A program made the position numbers and the translations under genes. Shown one piece after another: positions 1 through 7,750 of a DNA stretch of 50,301 nucleotides (positions within the stretch are counted from its first letter, which is position 1; every line of letters starts with the position of its first letter). The notes below the pieces were generated by a model that saw nothing but the letters and a program-made list of their open reading frames with translations, did no database searches and was not told the DNA's origin. Source of the stretch: Nonomuraea sp. PA05 (lineage in GTDB: Bacteria; Actinomycetota; Actinomycetes; Streptosporangiales; Streptosporangiaceae); assembly GCF_008086045.1 (NCBI RefSeq), contig NZ_VSEY01000069.1:1-50301 (forward strand), written 5' to 3'.

Positions 1-131
1 TCCGCTCCCGCTCCATCCCTCCTCCAGCCCACCTGTTCCCAACCAACCGCCGCCACTTCCTCCTCACCCACGCGGCGGGCCAGCCACGCGCCTCTCCCTT
101 CATCGCCAACTGCCATGAGACCGTCACCCCC

Positions 132-235
132 ACCTTGAGGCGCCTCACCCTTGAACAACCCACCCTCGAACGACCCGCCCTTGAGGCACCCGCCTTGAGA
201 CGCCCGCGTTGAAACGCCCACCCTTGAACGCCTAA
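132..235. repeat. Degenerate ~15-bp tandem repeat upstream of the aldolase gene
   Basis: Seven copies of a loose unit with a TTGAac/TTGAgg core inside C-rich spacers. The cores start at 135, 151, 166, 181, 195, 209 and 224, so the period is 14-16 bp. Positions 1-283 hold no credible gene. Function unknown; it could be simple C-rich sequence expansion or spaced protein-binding sites ahead of the promoter of the next gene. Confidence 0.6.
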
Positions 236-283
236 CTCTGGCGGCACCCCACCCGGAGGCACCGAAGCTCCCACACCGATAAG

Positions 284-295
284 TAGCCTTACAAC
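284..295 (+). promoter_or_regulatory. Putative -10 element for a leaderless aldolase mRNA
   Basis: TAGCCT (284-289) matches the actinobacterial TANNNT -10 motif. It lies six bases before the GTG at 296, the spacing expected if transcription starts at the start codon. No Shine-Dalgarno sequence precedes the GTG. No good -35 box is seen. Confidence 0.45.
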
Positions 296-1342
296 GTGCC
301 GATCGATCCGATGTACCCCAAGAGCTTCGCCAGCGACAACCACGCCGGCGTGCACCCCACCATCCTCGAAGCCATCACCGCCGCCAACACCGGCGACGCC
401 CCCGCCTACGGCGACGACACCTGGACATCAACCTTCGAGGAGAAAGTCAAGGAAACATTCGGCCCCAACGCCGAGGGCTTCGCGGTCCTCAACGGAGCAG
501 GCGCCAACATGGTCGGTCTCGCTCTCATGCTGGGCCGCTACAGCGCCATCATCTGTGCCGACAGCGCCCACATAGCCACCCATGAAGCCGGCGCGTCGGA
601 ACGCCTGCTCGGCGTAAAGCTCATGACAGTCCCGACCGAGGACGGCAAACTACGCCCCGCTGACATCAAGTCGCGCCTGGACGGCCTCGGCAACCACCAC
701 GTGTCCCAGCCCGCCGTCGTCTCCATCACGCAGACCACAGAACTCGGGACCACCTACTCCCCCGCCGAGATCTCCGCCATCGCCGAAGTGACACACGAGG
801 CAGGTCTCCGCCTCCACCTCGACGGCGCCCGACTCGCCAACGCGGCCGCCTTCCTCGACTGCGATCTGAAGGCCGTCACCACGGACGCAGGGGTGGACGT
901 GTTCAGCTTCGGCGGCACCAAGAACGGCGCCCTGGCGGCCGAGGCGGTAGTCGTCCTCAACCCATCACTGGCACACGCCGTACCGTTCCTCCGCCGTCAG
1001 TCTCTCCAACTCGCCTCGAAGATGCGCTTCATCTCAGCACAACTTTCGGCTCTCCTCACGAACGACCTCTGGCGCCAGAACGCCTCCCACGCCAACGCAA
1101 TGGCCACGCGCCTGGCGAACGGTCTCGCGGATGTCCCAGGCGTCTCACTCGCGTACCCAGTCCAATCCAACGCCGTCTTCGCCACTCTCCCACCGGCCAT
1201 CGGCGAGCCCCTCAGCCGTCGCTACCTCTTCCACTACTGGGACGAGACCGCGGGCACCGTCCGCTGGATGACCGCCTTCGACACGACGCCGGGACACGTA
1301 GACGACTTCCTCGACGACATCCACAAGGCCGCCGCGACGTAA
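296..1342 (+). CDS. Low-specificity threonine aldolase family PLP enzyme
   Basis: This is a fold-type I PLP enzyme of the beta-eliminating lyase/threonine aldolase family, 348 residues, the normal family length. Family function: retro-aldol cleavage of L-threonine or allo-threonine to glycine and acetaldehyde in the cytoplasm. The N-terminal SFASDNHAGVHP segment and the YGDD motif are typical of the family. The HLDGARLANA stretch (Asp and Arg that contact PLP) and FGGTKNGA with Lys209 as the likely Schiff-base lysine are visible. The GTG at 296 is preferred because a -10 box sits six bases upstream. An in-frame ATG at 311 is the alternative. It is a single gene whose 3' side is the parS cluster. 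Substrate preference cannot be read from the sequence. Confidence 0.9.
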   Translation: MPIDPMYPKSFASDNHAGVHPTILEAITAANTGDAPAYGDDTWTSTFEEKVKETFGPNAEGFAVLNGAGANMVGLALMLGRYSAIICADSAHIATHEAGASERLLGVKLMTVPTEDGKLRPADIKSRLDGLGNHHVSQPAVVSITQTTELGTTYSPAEISAIAEVTHEAGLRLHLDGARLANAAAFLDCDLKAVTTDAGVDVFSFGGTKNGALAAEAVVVLNPSLAHAVPFLRRQSLQLASKMRFISAQLSALLTNDLWRQNASHANAMATRLANGLADVPGVSLAYPVQSNAVFATLPPAIGEPLSRRYLFHYWDETAGTVRWMTAFDTTPGHVDDFLDDIHKAAAT

Positions 1343-1376
1343 GAGCGGGGAGCCGCCATCCACCCCGCGCTTCTCC

Positions 1377-1392
1377 GGTTTCACGTGAAACA
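1377..1392. promoter_or_regulatory. parS site 1
   Basis: The 14-bp palindrome GTTTCACGTGAAAC (1378-1391) is complete. It is the ParB-binding centromere motif of Gram-positive chromosomes and is the first of four sites between the aldolase gene and parB. Confidence 0.93.
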
Positions 1393-1458
1393 CGCCGTCG
1401 CGAGGGACCCACCATCCGTGCTGGCGTCTATAACCGCTTCGCCAACTCTCCACCGCAC

Positions 1459-1474
1459 AGTTTCTCGTGAAACA
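1459..1474. promoter_or_regulatory. parS site 2, one mismatch
   Basis: GTTTCTCGTGAAAC (1460-1473) differs from the palindromic consensus at one base (A to T in the left arm). It lies 82 bp from site 1 and is probably a weaker ParB nucleation site. Confidence 0.75.
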
Positions 1475-1594
1475 CCACGACGGCTCTCATGCGGCAGACA
1501 CCTACCCGATGCCACCCCGCCAGCCCCACCGCTCTCGCTGCCAAGCAAGTCACAGCCAACATCGCCTAGACGGAGCCGCCGCCGTCCACTCCCA

Positions 1595-1610
1595 TGTTTC
1601 ACGTGAAACA
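1595..1610. promoter_or_regulatory. parS site 3, full 16-bp consensus
   Basis: TGTTTCACGTGAAACA is a perfect 16-bp match to the parS consensus and the best site in the window. Confidence 0.95.
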
Positions 1611-1652
1611 GTGCCAGGCTTCACCGCGGACCCGGCTCGCTCTTCACATCCG

Positions 1653-1668
1653 CGTTTCACGTGAAACG
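1653..1668. promoter_or_regulatory. parS site 4
   Basis: The 14-bp core GTTTCACGTGAAAC (1654-1667) is complete; the outermost pair is C/G instead of T/A. It lies 58 bp from site 3. Confidence 0.92.
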
Positions 1669-1715
1669 CCAATAGCTAAACACCCAGCTAACTAGGCACC
1701 GAGAGACGCCGATGC

Positions 1716-1770
1716 GGCCGTGCTGGCCGAACTGGCCGATGTTGGCCGTGCTGGCCGTGCTGGCCGAGGT
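1716..1770. repeat. 9-10 bp GGCCGtgct tandem repeat downstream of parB
   Basis: About six head-to-tail copies of GGCCG followed by TGCT, AACT, ATGTT or AGGTT. Each is 9-10 bp, and the array ends about 45 bp beyond the parB stop. The rest of 1,669-1,815 shows no gene and no clear hairpin. Confidence 0.6.
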
Positions 1771-1815
1771 TGGCAGAGCCGGACAGAGGAGCTGGCAGGG
1801 CCAGCCGCCGATCAG

Positions 1816-2781
1816 TCAGTCCTCGCCCTCCCGCATCGCACGCACCGCCTCAGGCGCCATCGTGCCGATGATGCGCTCAAGGTCATCGATCGTCGCGAAC
1901 TCCACAACGATCCGCCCCTTCCTACGCCCCAGATCCACCTTCACCTTGGTCTCGAAGTGATCCGAGAGCCGGTCGGCAAGGTGCGTAAGCCCGGGCGCAG
2001 TCGGCTTGGCCGTCTGACGCTCTCGCGGCGCTGACTTGGCCGCCTTGGCGCTCCCCATGGCCACGATCTCCTCCACGGCCCGCACCGAGAGAAGCTCCGC
2101 CACAATGCGCTTGGCAAGCGCGATCTGCTCTTCCGCGCTCTCGAGCCCCAGCAGGGCCCGCGCATGACCGGCGCTGATGACCTGAGCGGCCACCTTCCGC
2201 TGCACGTCGGGTGGGAGGTTGAGGAGACGCAGCGTATTGGTGATGTGAGAACGAGAACGGCCGACCTTCTTGGCAAGCTGATCGTGCGTCGCCTGGAAGT
2301 CATCAAGGAGTTGCTGGTACGCCGCCGCCTCCTCCAACGCGTTCAGCTGCTCGCGCTGCAAGTTCTCTATGAGGGCGTCACGCAGAAGATCGGTGTCCTG
2401 AGTGTTCCTGACGATCGCCGGCACCGGATCAAGATCCGCCTGCTGGCACGCCCGCCAGCGACGCTCCCCCATGATCAGCTCGTACTTGCCACCGCCGATC
2501 GACCGAACCACGATCGGCTGCAGAAGACCGACCTCTCGGATGGACGCCGCCAACTCCTTGAGCCGCTCCTCCTCGAAGATCTCACGCGGCTGCCGCGGGT
2601 TGGGGACGATCGCGGACAGGGCGATCTCTTTGAAGTACGCCCCGGCGATCGGCTTGGGCCCCGTCTCCCCCGTTGACCCGTTGGACGTGGTCGGCGCCGC
2701 CGCCCCCGTACCGTCAACGATGGGACCGGTCGGGATGAGCGCCCCGAGCCCCTTGCCCAATCCCCGCCGCTGCTGACTCAC
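1816..2781 (-). CDS. parB: Chromosome partitioning protein ParB
   Basis: ParB is the CTP-dependent DNA clamp that loads at parS and spreads to build the origin partition complex, recruiting ParA and SMC. Length is 321 residues, normal for the family. The N-terminal CTPase domain (about 50-150) carries the GERRWRA motif and ENLQREQLNALEEA. A helix-turn-helix follows (HDQLAKKVGRSRSHITNTL) for parS recognition, and the C-terminal ~45 residues are the dimerisation region. The GTG start at 2,781 has GAGGAG five bases upstream. Four parS sites lie just beyond the stop codon. The gene is separated from parA by about 530 bp, although the two are usually adjacent, so it may have its own promoter. Confidence 0.97.
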   Translation of the reverse strand: MSQQRRGLGKGLGALIPTGPIVDGTGAAAPTTSNGSTGETGPKPIAGAYFKEIALSAIVPNPRQPREIFEEERLKELAASIREVGLLQPIVVRSIGGGKYELIMGERRWRACQQADLDPVPAIVRNTQDTDLLRDALIENLQREQLNALEEAAAYQQLLDDFQATHDQLAKKVGRSRSHITNTLRLLNLPPDVQRKVAAQVISAGHARALLGLESAEEQIALAKRIVAELLSVRAVEEIVAMGSAKAAKSAPRERQTAKPTAPGLTHLADRLSDHFETKVKVDLGRRKGRIVVEFATIDDLERIIGTMAPEAVRAMREGED

Positions 2782-3309
2782 TGCGTCTCCTCATCCACCC
2801 GGTAGATTCCGGTCTCCAGGAGAGGTTACCGTCGCCCGCCCCGCGGGGTGCCCCCTCGCCACACACCACCCAGTTGGATTTACACCGACACGGTCACAAA
2901 CCTGCCTAACTCGTGACTGAGCTCCAAGATGCACCTGTCCCGCCCCGCCTACGCGCCAACCACCCGTGCCGAGCACGAGCGTCGGGCGCGACTGTACGTG
3001 GGTGTGTGTGAGGCATGCAGGCGTGCGCGTACAGCACAAAGGCTGGACGCCGGCCGGGAGCAGATCACCATCCAAGCCCACGCACGCCACACACAACGCA
3101 CTCCCCCACGCCGAAGCGCCGCCCCGCGTCAAGGCACCATCTCAGCGGGAGCCACTGCAAGTGTCAGGAACCCTCGCCAGTCCGGGGCATCGCAGCGGGC
3201 CGAGACCACGCACCAGTTGCGTGGCCTCTGGCGGGGATTCGGACGTCTCCCGCTCGGGATGAGAACAAACCCGCCCGGTTCTCCTTCAACACACGCGTGG
3301 AAGAAGCAA
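2782..3309. other. Unusually long parA-parB intergenic region, no gene recognised
   Basis: The 528 bp between the parA stop and the parB start contain no open frame with recognisable protein features and no parS site. A GTGTGTGTG-rich stretch near 3,000 and a CACACACAAC-rich stretch near 3,085 are roughly complementary, and CCCCGCGGGG (2,839-2,848) is a short palindrome near parB. It probably holds the parB promoter, but I could not place one convincingly. Confidence 0.5.
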
Positions 3310-4377
3310 TCAGGCGACGACGGCCCGATGAGCGATCTCGCGCGCGGCGTCCATGTAGGCCATCGCGCCGCTGGACCCCGGATCGTACGTCATCACCGAC
3401 TGTCCATAGCTGGGCGCCTCCGACAACCGGACGCTACGCGGGATCACAGTGTTCAGCACCGTCTCCCCGAAGTGGGCCCGCACCTCCTCCGCCACCTGCG
3501 ACGCCAGCCGCGTACGCCCGTCGTACATCGTCAGCACGATGGTGGAGAGCCGCAGCGTCGGGTTCAGATGGGCCTTGATGAGGTCGACGTTTCGGAGCAG
3601 CTGCCCGAGCCCTTCCAGCGCGTAGTACTCGCACTGGATCGGGATCATGACCTCGTCGGCGGCGACCAGGGCGTTCACCGTCAGGAGGCCGAGGGACGGC
3701 GGGCAGTCGATCACGATGTAGTCGAAGTCCACCCCCTCGTAGGCGGCCAGGGCGCGGCGGAGGCGGGCTTCGCGGGCGACCAGGGAGACGAGCTCGATCT
3801 CCGCGCCCGCCAGGTCGATGGTGGCCGGGGCGCAGTAGAGGTTGGGCATGTCGGGCACCTGCTTGACGATGTCCGCCATCGGCAGGTCGTCGACCAGCAC
3901 TTGGTACACGTCCGGCACGTCGCCGCGATGCTCGGTGGCCAAGGCGGTGGAGGCGTTGCCCTGGGGGTCGAGGTCGACCACGAGAACGCGCTGCCCATGC
4001 ATGGAGAGGGCGGCGGCAATGTTGACCGAAGTGGTCGTCTTGCCCACGCCGCCCTTCTGGTTGGCAACCGCGATCACTCTGGTTTTGGCTGGACGCGGCC
4101 AGTTGCCGTTGCCCTCACTCGAGACCTCACCCGACTGGGCGGCCGTCTGGGTGGCGGTTGTTTCACGTGAAACCACTGAGCTGAGGGCCTCTCGTACCAG
4201 GGGCGAATCACCGGGGTTCAGGGGGGTCTGGGTCACGTTGGCCATCCTTTCAACCAGTGGTGTGCCGGTGCCGGGAGTTTGCTGTCGCGACACGCCCATT
4301 TCAGGCCAGCCAACCCCGTTGGGACTCTGGGACCGACGGCTGTCCGGCCAGCCCAGACCGCTTGACGCGACTGGCAC
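3310..4377 (-). CDS. parA: Chromosome partitioning ATPase ParA
   Basis: ParA is the MinD/ParA-type Walker ATPase that moves or anchors ParB-bound origins. The deviant Walker A KGGVGKTT and the DLDPQGNAS, IVIDCPPSLG and IPIQCEYYALEGLGQLL motifs are intact. About 100 residues precede the ATPase core, a feature shared with Streptomyces ParA. The GTG at 4,377 is chosen because AAGGAGG stands eight bases upstream; GTG 4,386 lies too close to that site and ATG 4,245 is an internal alternative. The start is five bases past the rsmG stop, so the two are probably co-translated. A parS site is embedded in the codons for SVVSRETT in the N-terminal extension. Confidence 0.96.
   Translation of the reverse strand: MPVASSGLGWPDSRRSQSPNGVGWPEMGVSRQQTPGTGTPLVERMANVTQTPLNPGDSPLVREALSSVVSRETTATQTAAQSGEVSSEGNGNWPRPAKTRVIAVANQKGGVGKTTTSVNIAAALSMHGQRVLVVDLDPQGNASTALATEHRGDVPDVYQVLVDDLPMADIVKQVPDMPNLYCAPATIDLAGAEIELVSLVAREARLRRALAAYEGVDFDYIVIDCPPSLGLLTVNALVAADEVMIPIQCEYYALEGLGQLLRNVDLIKAHLNPTLRLSTIVLTMYDGRTRLASQVAEEVRAHFGETVLNTVIPRSVRLSEAPSYGQSVMTYDPGSSGAMAYMDAAREIAHRAVVA
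4159..4174. promoter_or_regulatory. parS site 5, inside the parA coding sequence
   Basis: GTTTCACGTGAAAC (4160-4173) is complete and encodes VSRET in the poorly conserved N-terminal extension of ParA. From memory, Streptomyces ParA also encodes a VSRET segment here, so the site appears conserved at the DNA level through the protein. Confidence 0.93.
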
Positions 4378-4382
4378 AACCG

Positions 4383-5057
4383 TCACCTCCTTCGTCGCGG
4401 CCTAGCTCGCTCCGGCGCGCGACCCGCTACCACCCGAACCAATGTTGCAGGCGGCTCGACCTTACCGTGCCCGACGGTCACAAGCTCAGCCGTTCGGGCT
4501 CCGCTCGCCCGCAATTGGGCCTCCGCCTCGGCGAGTTCGTCGGCGGCCCGCTCCCCCTTCATGGCGATCAGCTCGCCGCCCTCACGGAGCAGCGGCATCG
4601 CCCATTTCAGGAGGCGGTCGAGCGGCGCCACCGCGCGGGCGCTGGCGACGTCGAAGACGTGCTTGCCGGCCAGTTCCTCCGCCCGGCCGCGCAACACCTC
4701 GACGTTGTCCAGCTTGAGCGCCTCAACGCATTCCTCCAGGAACACGGTACGACGCAGCAGCGGCTCCAACAGGGTAACCGTGATGTCCTGTCGCACGATG
4801 GCCAGGACCAGGCCGGGCAATCCTGCCCCCGAGCCGATGTCCACCAGTCGTACGTCCGGAGGCACGGCCTCGGCAACCACCGCGCAGTTGAGCAGGTGAC
4901 GATCCCAGATGCGCGGTACCTCCCGCGGACCCAGAAGCCCGCGGACGACGCCGGGACCCGCCAGCAGCCCGGCGAAGGCGTTGGCACGCTCCCAAGCTTC
5001 CCCGGTGAAGACGTCTCGCGCTATCTCCGGCGGCTCAGGAAGCTCATCGTCGCTCAC
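4383..5057 (-). CDS. rsmG: 16S rRNA (guanine-N7) methyltransferase RsmG
   Basis: RsmG (GidB) methylates N7 of G527 in 16S rRNA with S-adenosylmethionine; loss gives low-level streptomycin resistance in several bacteria. The 224-residue product has RIWDRHLLNC, the SAM-binding motif LVDIGSGAGLPGLVLA, LLEPLLRRTVFLEE and ASARAVAPL. The open frame extends upstream to 5,297, but that part is His/Pro-rich low complexity. GTG 5,057 is chosen because GAAAGGG lies about 11 bases upstream and the length fits the family. It is the first gene of the leftward rsmG-parA unit. Confidence 0.95.
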   Translation of the reverse strand: MSDDELPEPPEIARDVFTGEAWERANAFAGLLAGPGVVRGLLGPREVPRIWDRHLLNCAVVAEAVPPDVRLVDIGSGAGLPGLVLAIVRQDITVTLLEPLLRRTVFLEECVEALKLDNVEVLRGRAEELAGKHVFDVASARAVAPLDRLLKWAMPLLREGGELIAMKGERAADELAEAEAQLRASGARTAELVTVGHGKVEPPATLVRVVAGRAPERARPRRRR

Positions 5058-6004
5058 TGGTCGGTGGCCCTTTCTGGGGCCTGGCGGCCCTTGCTCGCTG
5101 TGTCGGTGTGGAAGGAGGTGTGGAGAGTGGGTGGACGGTATCGAGGGGTGAGGTATGGAGAGTGGGTGGAAAGGGTCGGCGTGGGTTCGGTGTTTGTCGT
5201 CGTCTCGTGTCGCGCCGGTGCGGGCTGCGGTAGGCGGTCTGCTTCGGTGGTGCGGCGGCCGGCTCCGGAGTCCGGACTCGGTTTTGTGCTCCCCCAAGGC
5301 TACGGGGTGAGATCACAAAGGCAGACTAGCGGGCTGGGGTCAAGGAGGCCTGTGAGCGCGCCGTCGGCACGCCCTTGCCGACTTGCGAGCGCTAACAGAG
5401 GAGAGAGCGTAAGTGCAGGCGAACGCGAGTGCGGCGAAGGCGAGTGCGGAGGTGCAAGCGAACGTAGGTGTGGGCGAAGGCAGACGCGGGTGAAGGTAGA
5501 CGCGGGCGAACGTAGACACGGGCGCTGGGGTGCGGGCGAACTCGGGTGCGGACGCTGGGTGCGAGCGGGGTGCGGGCGCAGCCGCTGGGTGCAGGCAAAC
5601 GCAGGCGCTGGGGTGCAGAGGAACGGAGGTGCAGGGGAACGGGGGCGCTGGGATGCGGGCGGGTTGCAGGCGCTGGAGGGCGGCGAAGTGCTGGGGTGCG
5701 AACGCTGGAGCGTGTGAGTGGTGGAGCGTGCGGGCGCTGGAGCGCGTGAGTGCTGGGGTGCGTGAGTGCTGGGGTGTGAACGTAGCGGGGCCTGACGCAA
5801 GGGCAGAAGGCAGCGTCCGTCCAGTCCGTACAGAAAGGCGACCGCGAGCCGCCACCCACCCGCACGGAATCCGCCGCCCCCGGAAACCGGAAACGGCCGC
5901 CTGCCACGCGCGACAGCGGGCAGACGGCCGATTCGGACGGCGGCGGGACGTACCTCAGGCGAGTGACACCAAGGCCCCTCAGCCGGGCACGACCCCCACA
6001 TGCC
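5058..6004. other. Long rsmG-khpB gap without a recognisable gene
   Basis: Nearly 950 bp lie between two conserved housekeeping genes with no recognisable protein. It holds a short G-rich direct repeat (TGGAGAGTGGGTGGA at 5,121-5,135 and 5,156-5,170) and the minisatellite at 5,398-5,795. Open frames on both strands here translate to low-complexity Pro/Ala/His/Arg sequence and look like products of the repeat. Confidence 0.65.
5398..5795. repeat. G-rich degenerate minisatellite
   Basis: About 400 bp of loosely repeated 12-18 bp units built from GCGGGCGAACG, GCGCTGGGGTGC and GCGTGAGTGCTGGGGT. The clearest copies are two perfect 16-bp tandem units GCGTGAGTGCTGGGGT at 5,744-5,759 and 5,760-5,775. 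G runs are strongly biased to the plus strand. Origin and function are unknown. Confidence 0.75.
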
Positions 6005-6493
6005 TCAGGCAGGCAGGACCACCACGTACCGCTGCGGCTCCTCCCCCTCGGACTCGCTCCGGAGCCCGGCGGCGGCCACCGCGTCGTGGACGATCTTGCG
6101 CTCGAACGGGGTCATCGGCTGCAGCGCCTTCGACTCGCCGCCCTCCTTGACCTGGATCGCGATCTCGGTGCCGAGTTTGGTCAGCTCCGCGCGGCGTCGC
6201 TCCCGGTAGCCGGCCACGTCGAGCATCAGCCGCGAGCGCTCGCCGGTCTGCCGGTGCACGGCCAGCCGGGTCAGCTCCTGCAGCGCTTCGAGGACCTCGC
6301 CCGCGGGCCCCACCAGCTCCGTGCTCTTCAGCCCGACGACGGAGACGAGGGCGCGGTCGCCCTCGACGTCCATGTCGATGTCGCCGTCGATGTCGGCGAT
6401 GTCGAGAAGGCCCTCGACGTAGTCGGCAGCGATCTCACCTTCCTGCTCCAGCGCGTTGAGATCAGGAGCCTTCTCCTGCTCGGCCTCGGTCAT
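6005..6493 (-). CDS. khpB: KH/R3H-domain RNA-binding protein KhpB (Jag)
   Basis: This is a single-stranded nucleic-acid-binding protein of the Jag/KhpB family, linked elsewhere to cell elongation and sRNA/mRNA binding, here 162 residues. Residues about 40-95 form the KH-like domain with a VGPAGEVL loop; the C-terminal part (RRRAELTKLG to the end) is the R3H domain. There is no Jag-N domain, as is usual in actinobacteria. The ATG at 6,493 has AAGGAG nine bases upstream and is preferred over a TTG at 6,517 that overlaps the yidC stop. The acidic N-terminus (about 40 residues) is low complexity. Confidence 0.92.
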   Translation of the reverse strand: MTEAEQEKAPDLNALEQEGEIAADYVEGLLDIADIDGDIDMDVEGDRALVSVVGLKSTELVGPAGEVLEALQELTRLAVHRQTGERSRLMLDVAGYRERRRAELTKLGTEIAIQVKEGGESKALQPMTPFERKIVHDAVAAAGLRSESEGEEPQRYVVVLPA

Positions 6494-6513
6494 GGCCGGC
6501 CTCTCCTTCGTGT

Positions 6514-7464
6514 TCAAGACTTCTTGCTGCCGGTGCGCTTGCTGCGTGACTGCCTGCTCGGCTGCTGCCTAATGATCTTAGGCTCCGGAGGGGGCGGAGG
6601 GGCCTGTTCTTCCGGAGTCGTCTTCCGCAGTTTGGCGAGGAGCCCAGGCTTGTTCTGGACGGGGATCACGTTGCCCTTGGCGTCGTACTGCGGCATCGGG
6701 TGCCTGCTGTAGAACCAGTGCTGCTGACCGAGGGTCCACAGGTTGGTCGTGACCCAGTACATGATCAGACCGAGCGGGAAGTTCAGGCTGAAGAAGGCGA
6801 ACAGCGGAGAGATGTACATCAGGATCTTCTGCTGCTGCGCCATGGGGTTGTCCGGCATCTGAGCCATGGAGCGGGTGACGCTCTGCCGGACGGTGAGGAA
6901 GGTGGTCAGCGAGCTGACCGCGACGAAGATACCCAGGACGATCTTGGTCTGTACGTTGCCGGCGCCGAAGGCCGCGAGATCGTCGGCGTTCATCCAGAAG
7001 TTGGCGGGCAGCGGCGCGCCGAAGATGTGCGCCTTACGCGCGCTGTCGACGAGCTCCTGCGTCATGCCGTACTTGGCGTGCCCGTTCGCCATGTTCTGCA
7101 GCACCGTGAACATGGAGATGAAGATCGGGAACTGCGCGACGACGGGGAGGCAGCCACCGAGCGGGTTGGCGCCCGCGCCCTGGTAGAGCGCCATGACCTC
7201 CTGGTTCATGCGCTGCTTGTCGTTCTTGTAACGCTTGCGCAGCTCTTGAACCTTGGGGGCGAGTTCCTGCATCTTCCGCGACGAGCGCATCTGCTTCAGG
7301 AAGAGCGGGAAGATCAGGATCCGCATGAACACGGTAAGCGTGATGATCGTCAACGCCCAGGTCAGCCCGCTGTCCGGGTTGAGGACCGTGCTGAATGCAG
7401 TGTGGATCCAGATGATGACTTGGGCTACGGCTTGGTACAGCCAGCTCAGCCAGGACAGCTCCAC
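6514..7464 (-). CDS. yidC: Membrane protein insertase YidC
   Basis: YidC/Oxa1-family insertase for Sec-dependent and Sec-independent membrane proteins, 316 residues, the short Gram-positive type without the large periplasmic domain. A first hydrophobic segment begins near residue 10. The conserved cytoplasmic stretch KMQELAPKVQELRKRY is followed by LYQGAGANPLGGCLPVVAQFPIF, and two or three more membrane segments include FFSLNFPLGLIMYWVTTNLW. The tail has a polyproline run and ends basic (RSKRTGSKKS), as expected for ribosome contact. The GTG start has GGGAG upstream. It sits four bases after yidD. Confidence 0.96.
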   Translation of the reverse strand: MELSWLSWLYQAVAQVIIWIHTAFSTVLNPDSGLTWALTIITLTVFMRILIFPLFLKQMRSSRKMQELAPKVQELRKRYKNDKQRMNQEVMALYQGAGANPLGGCLPVVAQFPIFISMFTVLQNMANGHAKYGMTQELVDSARKAHIFGAPLPANFWMNADDLAAFGAGNVQTKIVLGIFVAVSSLTTFLTVRQSVTRSMAQMPDNPMAQQQKILMYISPLFAFFSLNFPLGLIMYWVTTNLWTLGQQHWFYSRHPMPQYDAKGNVIPVQNKPGLLAKLRKTTPEEQAPPPPPEPKIIRQQPSRQSRSKRTGSKKS

Positions 7465-7468
7465 CGAG

Positions 7469-7750
7469 CTATCTCCCTTGCGTTTCGTGGGACCGGACCG
7501 GGCGTGGGGGCACCGGGTCTATACCTCCGGGATGGAATGGGTGGCACCGCCCGATGCGCCGGACAGTCAGCCATGTGCCGCGCAATGCCCCGTGCACGGC
7601 AATCGCTTCGAGTCCATAGGCACTGCACGACGGATAGAACCGGCAGCGTGGACCGAGCAGTGGGCTGATGAACGCCCGATAGAACCGAATGGGGATGATG
7701 AGCGCTCGGGCGGCGAGGCCCGGCACCACCCCTTGCGGTTGCTCCGTCAT
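7469..7750 (-). CDS. yidD: Membrane protein insertion efficiency factor YidD
   Basis: A 93-residue YidD protein. The diagnostic pattern is complete: RFYRAFISPLLGPRCRFYPS, then CSAYGLEAI, HG, RRIGRCHPFHPGG and IDPVP. The three cysteines of the family are visible. YidD is a peripheral membrane protein that improves YidC-dependent insertion in E. coli. Its start overlaps the rnpA stop by four bases (ATGA), so translation is probably coupled. Confidence 0.95.
   Translation of the reverse strand: MTEQPQGVVPGLAARALIIPIRFYRAFISPLLGPRCRFYPSCSAYGLEAIAVHGALRGTWLTVRRIGRCHPFHPGGIDPVPPRPVRSHETQGR

Noticed and set aside
2791..3132. 113-residue open frame in the parA-parB gap
   Set aside because: No recognisable protein features, Cys/Gly-rich composition, and no ribosome site.
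4243..4245. ATG 4,245 as parA start
   Set aside because: GAAAGG directly abuts the ATG, whereas AAGGAGG is ideally placed for GTG 4,377, and the longer N-terminus with VSRET resembles Streptomyces ParA.
5057..5297. Upstream extension of rsmG to 5,297
   Set aside because: The extension is low-complexity His/Pro/Ser sequence; length and ribosome site favour GTG 5,057.
5300..6001. Pro/His/Thr-rich open frames in the rsmG-khpB gap
   Set aside because: Low complexity in every frame and produced by the minisatellite; no domain or ribosome site.
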